From NCBI GenBank assembly GCA_005880605.1, contig VBIS01000190.1, positions 1 to 9,225 on the forward strand: DNA of 9,225 nucleotides, written 5' to 3'. Under the pieces are notes generated by a model, which worked only from the letters and a program-made list of their open reading frames with translations, did no database searches and had not been told where the DNA came from. Each line of letters starts with the position of its first letter. The first letter of the stretch is position 1. The position numbers and the translations under genes are program-made. This DNA comes from Chloroflexota bacterium. GTDB taxonomy: Bacteria; Chloroflexota; Dormibacteria; CF-121. Positions 5,965 to 9,225 of this stretch are shown here, piece after piece.

Positions 5965-6974
5965 AGCCGGACAGCTTCGGCGCCGCCTGGCAGTACTTCA
6001 CGGGATCACAGGCCCACAACGTCCAGTTGCGCGGCCGTGCGGAGCGGATGGGCACGCTGAAGATCAACGAGTACGGCGTATTCAAAGAGGACGGCACGCG
6101 CATCGCCGGCGAAACAGAAGAGTCCGTCTATGCCGCCGTGGGCTGCGCCTGGATCCCGCCCGAGCTGCGGGAGGGATGGGGTGAAATCGAGCTCGCGGCC
6201 AAAGGCTCGTTACCCACCTTGATCCAGGGCAAGGACCTGCGCGGCGATCTGCATACCCACAGCAACTGGAGCGACGGACGCAACGAGATTGCGGTGATGG
6301 CCCGCGCTGCGGCCGAGCGCGGCTATCAGTACATCGTGTTAACCGACCACTCCCAATCGCTGACGATCGCCCAGGGCCTGACACCGGAGCGCTTTCGAGC
6401 CCGCGCCGTCGAGATCGCGGCCGTGAATACGCAGTCGGGCATGGCGCGCGTCTTAAATGGTGCCGAAGTCGACATCCTCCCCGATGGCAGCCTCGACCTT
6501 CCCGACGACTGCCTCGCCTCCCTCGACGTCGTGGTGGCCTCGGTTCACGTGGCGCTCGACCAGCCCAAAGACGTGATTACACAGCGGGTGCTGCGCGCGC
6601 TACGATCGCCGCACGTGGACGTCCTTGCCCATCCGACGTCGCGACGCCTCGACCGCCGGGGCGAAACCCGAGTCGACATCGAAGCGGTGATCGGGGAAGC
6701 CGTCAAGACCGGTACGGCGCTCGAGATCAACAGCAGCCCGTACCGCCTGGACCTCAACGACGCGTGGGCGCGTAAGGCCCGCGAGGCCGGCGCCCTGCTC
6801 GCCATCGACAATGATGCCCACTACCCGGCCGAGTTCGACTACGTCCGCTACGGCTGCGCCATTGGCCGCCGGGCGGGGCTGACACCGGATCGCGTCCTGA
6901 ATACCCGCGATGCAGATGGCGTTCTGGCCCATTCCCGGGAAAAAGCAGCAAAAGGCGCGGCGAATCTCCGTTGA
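5928..6974 (+). CDS. polX: PolX C-terminal fragment: end of palm/thumb plus intact PHP nuclease domain
   Basis: A 348-codon frame overlapping the first fragment by 37 bases. Seen: GMQVDLR with the third catalytic Asp of the polymerase (residue 8), then FGAAWQYFTGSQAHN (17-31) and INEYGVF (46-52) of the palm/thumb. A PHP domain follows with the usual metal-binding set: HTH (109-111), SDGR (115-118), TDH (139-141), GAEVDILPDGSLDLP (178-192), VASVH (203-207), LAHPT (234-238) and DNDAH (294-298). Known: PHP domains of bacterial PolX give Mn-dependent 3'-5' exonuclease and related repair activities. The GTG at 5928 has no obvious ribosome site, so independent translation is doubtful unless coupled to the first fragment ending at 5964. 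If translated, it could act as a nuclease without polymerase; this is inference. The last residues before the TGA (AAKGAANLR) look like a natural end. Confidence 0.8.
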   Translation: MRSGMQVDLRAVKPDSFGAAWQYFTGSQAHNVQLRGRAERMGTLKINEYGVFKEDGTRIAGETEESVYAAVGCAWIPPELREGWGEIELAAKGSLPTLIQGKDLRGDLHTHSNWSDGRNEIAVMARAAAERGYQYIVLTDHSQSLTIAQGLTPERFRARAVEIAAVNTQSGMARVLNGAEVDILPDGSLDLPDDCLASLDVVVASVHVALDQPKDVITQRVLRALRSPHVDVLAHPTSRRLDRRGETRVDIEAVIGEAVKTGTALEINSSPYRLDLNDAWARKAREAGALLAIDNDAHYPAEFDYVRYGCAIGRRAGLTPDRVLNTRDADGVLAHSREKAAKGAANLR

Positions 6975-7000
6975 ACCTAGTAACGACCTAATCAAGAGCA

Positions 7001-7007
7001 GAAGGAG
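7001..7007 (+). promoter_or_regulatory. Shine-Dalgarno site GAAGGAG fixing the start of the 172-residue protein
   Basis: GAAGGAG ends nine bases before the ATG at 7017. An in-frame TTG at 7008 directly abuts the site and is too close to serve as the start, so 7017 is preferred. Confidence 0.75.
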
Positions 7008-7016
7008 TTGCGGCTG

Positions 7017-7535
7017 ATGCTTCAGGAGCTCGTGATCAAAGTGCCGGCTCCCTTCTTGGGCCGGGCCGACGTCGGCTTCTCCACCCGCTACCCCGCCCAG
7101 CCGGTCCAGGCGCCGCTCAAGGACGTCCCCTTCTTCATCGAAGGCCCCTCCGGCCCCATGCGCCGGCTGCAATCCCGGCTGGAACTCTTCCGCCAGAAGC
7201 GCAGCCTGATCCCTGACGCCCCGGGTGAAGCCTACAGCTGGACCGACCTCATTCCACTGAACGACGAGCTCTTCATCCTGGCCTACCGCGACGAGAGCCT
7301 GACCGATGGGCCCGACGACGCCGAGTCGGAGCATCGATACATCCTCAATCTCGTCCGTCCGCTGGTCTTCCCCTTCCTGCGAGATTGCGTCCGGATTGGC
7401 GAGCTCGCTCTGCGCGACAACATCGTGCTCGCCGTCCTCGACCACAGCGGCGTCATGGCCGAGCTCGAACTGCGCCGCGCGCAGATCGTGCCCCGCAACG
7501 GCTCGATCGTGCTCGGCGACGTGGACGCCGCCTAA
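7017..7535 (+). CDS. Conserved-looking cytoplasmic protein of unknown function
   Basis: I do not recognise this 172-residue protein. Seen: no signal peptide or membrane segment. The order of elements is a beta-rich start (LQELVIKVPAPFLG), a Pro-rich stretch (YPAQPVQAPLKDVPFF), an Arg-rich helix (MRRLQSRLELFRQKR), an ELFILAYRDE strand followed by an acidic loop (TDGPDDAESEHRY), a long amphipathic helix region (ILNLVRPLVFPFLRDCVRIGELAL), and a C-terminal strand-rich part (NIVLAVLDHSGVMAELELRR to IVLGDVDAA). The clear ribosome site, regular codon use and alternating secondary structure support a real gene. It starts 42 bases after the polX stop on the same strand and may be co-transcribed with it. 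It converges on the Pro/Thr/Ser-tailed protein gene with a 10-base gap. Confidence 0.75.
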   Translation: MLQELVIKVPAPFLGRADVGFSTRYPAQPVQAPLKDVPFFIEGPSGPMRRLQSRLELFRQKRSLIPDAPGEAYSWTDLIPLNDELFILAYRDESLTDGPDDAESEHRYILNLVRPLVFPFLRDCVRIGELALRDNIVLAVLDHSGVMAELELRRAQIVPRNGSIVLGDVDAA

Positions 7536-7545
7536 GGCCGTTCGG

Positions 7546-7863
7546 TTAGGGCGAGCTCGAGGCTTTCGGGCTGCCGCTCGGCGACGCTGATGCCGTCGGC
7601 GTCGCGGTCGGCGAAGGGCACGGACTCGCCGGCGCGCTGGTCACCGCGGTCGCCGAGGGCGACACCGAGCCTGAGGGCGTGGGCGTCGGGCTCGCCTTGG
7701 GCGTAGCCGTGGTTGATGGCGTCGGGGTCGCCGCCGGCACGCAGAAGCTGGGGGCGGGCGTGGGGCCGAGGAGGGTCAGGTTCGTCGGCGAGCTGGCCTT
7801 GCCGCCACCCTCGAGCAGCAGCGCCGCCGGAACGACCAGCAGGCCAATGATGACCGTGACCAC
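7546..7863 (-). CDS. Small membrane-anchored protein with a Pro/Thr/Ser-rich tail
   Basis: Seen: a hydrophobic helix near the N-terminus (VTVIIGLLVVPAALLLE) followed by about 80 residues dominated by Pro, Thr, Ser and Ala (TPTPS, SPTPTPSGS, TATPTASASPS). I infer a short anchor with a flexible, extracytoplasmic, mucin-like tail. Low complexity prevents family assignment and leaves some doubt that the frame is a gene; the hydrophobic start argues that it is. The start is uncertain. GTG at 7863 cuts close to the helix and has only a distant GGGGGG upstream. The frame stays open further upstream, encoding LIRNSSRAFWLHEWGALAF, which would give a basic and aromatic flank typical of an anchor; the only candidate start there is CTG at 7920, overlapping the TGA of the upstream gene as CTGA. 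That reading would give 124 residues by translational coupling. The tail resembles that of the exported protein at 2371-3081. Confidence 0.55.
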   Translation of the reverse strand: MVTVIIGLLVVPAALLLEGGGKASSPTNLTLLGPTPAPSFCVPAATPTPSTTATPKASPTPTPSGSVSPSATAVTSAPASPCPSPTATPTASASPSGSPKASSSP

Positions 7864-7916
7864 GAAGGCAAGCGCCCCCCATTCATGCAGCCAGAAGGCC
7901 CGCGACGAGTTACGGA

Positions 7917-8204
7917 TCAGGGCTCTTCGTCCGTCTCCGGTTGAGGTTTGTTGCGCGTGTTAAGAATGCGCACGAAATCCTGCGCCCGCGCCAGCGCCTT
8001 CCAGCGCTCCGGGAAAAAGTCCTGCGCCACCACTTGCTTCGAGGGCAGCTGAAAGACGGTGACGCACCACTTGTTCAACGTGTGCGACACCTCGACCTCG
8101 AAGTCGCCCTCGGTATTCAAATACCGAACGACCCGGTCCTCGTCGGATCTGCGTCTCCCTGAAACTGCCATGTTTGGAACCAAATGCGGTGTCGCTAAAG
8201 CCAT
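7917..8204 (-). CDS. Small protein of unknown function (95 residues)
   Basis: I do not recognise this protein. Seen: no signal peptide or membrane helix; a basic/acidic patch (GRRRSDEDRVVRYL); a strand-like segment FEVEVSHTLNKWCVTVFQL; a helix FFPERWKALARAQDFVRIL; and an acidic end QPETDEEP. This suggests a compact alpha/beta protein. The ATG at 8204 is preferred: GAGGGG lies 8 bases upstream, and a consensus -10 box TATAAT lies just before that. A second in-frame ATG at 8171 has no ribosome site. It is downstream of galU on the same strand (45-base gap) and its stop touches the possible CTG start of the next small gene, so the two small genes may be co-expressed. Confidence 0.7.
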   Translation of the reverse strand: MALATPHLVPNMAVSGRRRSDEDRVVRYLNTEGDFEVEVSHTLNKWCVTVFQLPSKQVVAQDFFPERWKALARAQDFVRILNTRNKPQPETDEEP

Positions 8205-8218
8205 TCAACAGACCCCTC

Positions 8219-8224
8219 ATTATA
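8219..8224 (-). promoter_or_regulatory. Consensus -10 box TATAAT upstream of the 95-residue protein
   Basis: On the minus strand a perfect TATAAT stands 14 bases before the ATG at 8204, conspicuous in such GC-rich DNA. No good -35 hexamer is found 16-18 bases upstream. Initiation 6-7 bases after the box would give a leader of only about 8-9 bases, cutting off the GAGGGG ribosome-like site at 8213-8218. So either the message is nearly leaderless or the box is fortuitous. Confidence 0.5.
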
Positions 8225-8249
8225 GGCTCGGAAACAGGCCGGCGGGCAG

Positions 8250-9128
8250 TCAGGAGGGCTTGCGCCCGTCCAGGCTTTCCAGGTAACCGAGCAGCTCCTC
8301 GCGCAGCCCCGGCCGCTCCAGGGCGAACGCGATCGAGGTCTTCAGGAAACCGCTGACGGTGCCCACGTCGTGGTAGGTGCCCTCGAATTCGAGCCCCAGG
8401 ACCTGTTCATGCTGGGCCAGGGTTCGGATCGCGTCGGTCAGCTGGATCTCGCCGCCAACGCCCTCGTGGGTAGTCTCCAGGATGCCGAAGATGGAGGGCT
8501 TGAGGATGTAGCGCCCCAGGATGGCAAGGTTGGAGGGCGCCTTCTCGGCATCCGGTTTCTCCACCATGTCGACGACCTCGTGGATCCGCCCATCGCTCTT
8601 GCCCACCTTGACGATCCCGTACCGGGAGACCTGGTCGGGCTCGACGCGCTGCAGGGCCAGAACCGAAGCCTGGCGCGGGCCGAAGACGTCCATCATTTGT
8701 TTGATCGCGGGAGTATGCGATCGAATGATGTCGTCGGCGAGGAAGACCGCGAACGGCTCATTGCCGACAACGTCCTTCGCCATCAGCACCGCGTGGCCGA
8801 GGCCGAGCGGTTCTTTCTGGTGGATGTACGTAATGTCGACCAGGTCAGAGATCTTGCGCACGAGCTGAAGCTCGCGCGTCTTGCCGCGATCCTTGAGGTA
8901 GTGCTCGAGCTCGAAGGAAATATCGAAATGGTCGACGATGGCCCGCTTGTCCCGGCCCGTGACAACGATGATCTGGTCGATGCCCGCGGCCACAGCTTCT
9001 TCGACGCCGTACTGGATGATGGGCTTGTCGACGATCGGCAGCATCTCCTTCGGCTGTGCCTTGGTTGCCGGCAAGAAGCGCGTGCCGAGTCCAGCGGCAG
9101 GAAAGACGGCTTTGCGAATTGCGGTCAC
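8250..9128 (-). CDS. galU: UTP--glucose-1-phosphate uridylyltransferase
   Basis: This cytoplasmic enzyme makes UDP-glucose from UTP and glucose 1-phosphate, the activated sugar for cell-envelope polysaccharide, glycolipid and storage or osmolyte sugars. Seen: the nucleotide-binding signature PAAGLGTRFLPATKAQPKEM starting at residue 10, including Lys27; GVEEAVAAGI (41-50); KEPLGLGHAVL (105-115); the metal-site LADD (130-133); RYGIVK (169-174); VEKP (189-192); GRYIL (205-209); GGEIQLTDAI (225-234); and YHDVGTVSGFLKT (252-264). The 292 residues are a normal bacterial GalU length with no gaps. The start is GTG at 9128 (MTAIRKAVFPAAG), the position expected from the family; only a weak GTAGAG precedes it. 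It follows the upstream minus-strand gene by 9 bases, so the two are probably one operon. Confidence 0.96.
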   Translation of the reverse strand: MTAIRKAVFPAAGLGTRFLPATKAQPKEMLPIVDKPIIQYGVEEAVAAGIDQIIVVTGRDKRAIVDHFDISFELEHYLKDRGKTRELQLVRKISDLVDITYIHQKEPLGLGHAVLMAKDVVGNEPFAVFLADDIIRSHTPAIKQMMDVFGPRQASVLALQRVEPDQVSRYGIVKVGKSDGRIHEVVDMVEKPDAEKAPSNLAILGRYILKPSIFGILETTHEGVGGEIQLTDAIRTLAQHEQVLGLEFEGTYHDVGTVSGFLKTSIAFALERPGLREELLGYLESLDGRKPS

Positions 9129-9137
9129 GCTGTAACT

Positions 9138-9225
9138 CTACCGCTTGGGCTTCTTTGGCTTCTTGCTCGCGGACTGATCGCGAAGGGCGATCTGGATTCG
9201 CTTGACGCCGGCATTGTCGACCACC
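9138..9225 (-). CDS. C-terminal end of an unidentified Lys-rich protein (5' part outside window)
   Basis: Only the last 28 codons and the TAG stop are present. The visible residues, VVDNAGVKRIQIALRDQS followed by a basic ASKKPKKPKR tail, are too few to assign a family. The frame is inferred from its tight 9-base spacing to galU and from its non-random, strongly basic Lys/Pro ending. It is probably the upstream member of the galU operon. Confidence 0.45.
   Translation of the reverse strand, partial: VVDNAGVKRIQIALRDQSASKKPKKPKR

Larger units (their letters stand above)
5329..6974 (+). pseudogene. polX: polX (family X DNA polymerase/PHP), disrupted by an internal deletion and frameshift
   Basis: The region reads as one bacterial PolX gene split over two frames. 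The first frame matches the family from residue 1 to the palm motif GSLRRASETIG; the second resumes at TTVRVRSGMQVDLR and continues to the end of the PHP domain. The join is near base 5914, within GGCGAACCACGG. In the family, about 30 residues lie between these points, including the DxD aspartates that bind the catalytic metals; here they are missing. The locus is 1646 bases, two more than a multiple of three, and its 548-codon equivalent is roughly 30 short of the usual 570-580, both consistent with a deletion of 3k+1 bases. It could be a real lesion or an assembly error. Polymerase activity should be lost in either case, though the PHP nuclease part looks intact. Confidence 0.8.

Noticed and set aside
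6600..7445. A 281-codon minus-strand reading frame opposite the PHP domain and the following gene
   Set aside because: It is antisense to the PHP metal-binding motifs, spans a gene boundary and has no family features.
7560..7745. Repetitive GTCGGCG-like DNA as a tandem repeat or minisatellite
   Set aside because: The periodicity follows from the Pro/Thr/Ser/Ala-rich coding sequence on the minus strand; units vary in length and there is no exact tandem unit.
1..9225. Defence system, mobile element, CRISPR array, tRNA or rRNA
   Set aside because: No transposase, integrase, nuclease-helicase cluster, regular spaced repeats, cloverleaf or rRNA-like sequence was seen; the genes are metabolic, repair and envelope genes.

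Overview
The window is high-GC bacterial chromosome with tightly packed genes, frequent GTG starts and recognisable Shine-Dalgarno sites. There are no rRNA or tRNA genes, insertion sequences, CRISPR arrays or phage genes. The gene mix (a membrane-anchored Fe-S reductase of the kind that passes ETF electrons to menaquinone, an AMACR-type racemase, PHP-containing PolX, a TIGR03118 protein, and small Pro/Thr/Ser-tailed exported proteins) fits a free-living high-GC lineage of the Chloroflexota, Dormibacterota or Actinomycetota type. That assignment is inference; no marker gene here settles it.

Layout, left to right. A membrane-bound Fe-S oxidoreductase (minus strand, runs off the left edge) is divergent from coaE (dephospho-CoA kinase) with a 21-base gap. 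coaE converges on a small two-helix membrane protein. Next comes an exported protein with an internal helical repeat, ending in a clear intrinsic terminator; it is divergent, across a 186-base regulatory gap, from a secreted TIGR03118-family protein. The stop codon of the TIGR03118 gene interlocks with that of a convergent CoA-transferase family III gene (AMACR-like). A perfect 14-bp hairpin lies inside the last codons of the latter.

From 5329 to 6974 lies polX (family X DNA polymerase plus PHP nuclease). It is broken: the N-terminal HhH region and the C-terminal PHP domain are intact, but the palm segment carrying the catalytic DxD pair is missing, and the reading frame shifts at about 5914. 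This is the most unusual feature of the window. An unrecognised cytoplasmic protein follows on the plus strand.

The right end is a minus-strand cluster: the end of an unrecognised Lys-rich protein, galU (UDP-glucose synthesis), a 95-residue unknown protein with a consensus TATAAT just upstream, and a small membrane-anchored protein with a Pro/Thr/Ser-rich tail.

I see no convincing new multi-gene system. The genes are mainly housekeeping and envelope functions, with possible links to fatty acyl-CoA metabolism (CoA synthesis, acyl-CoA racemase, ETF-quinone-type reductase).
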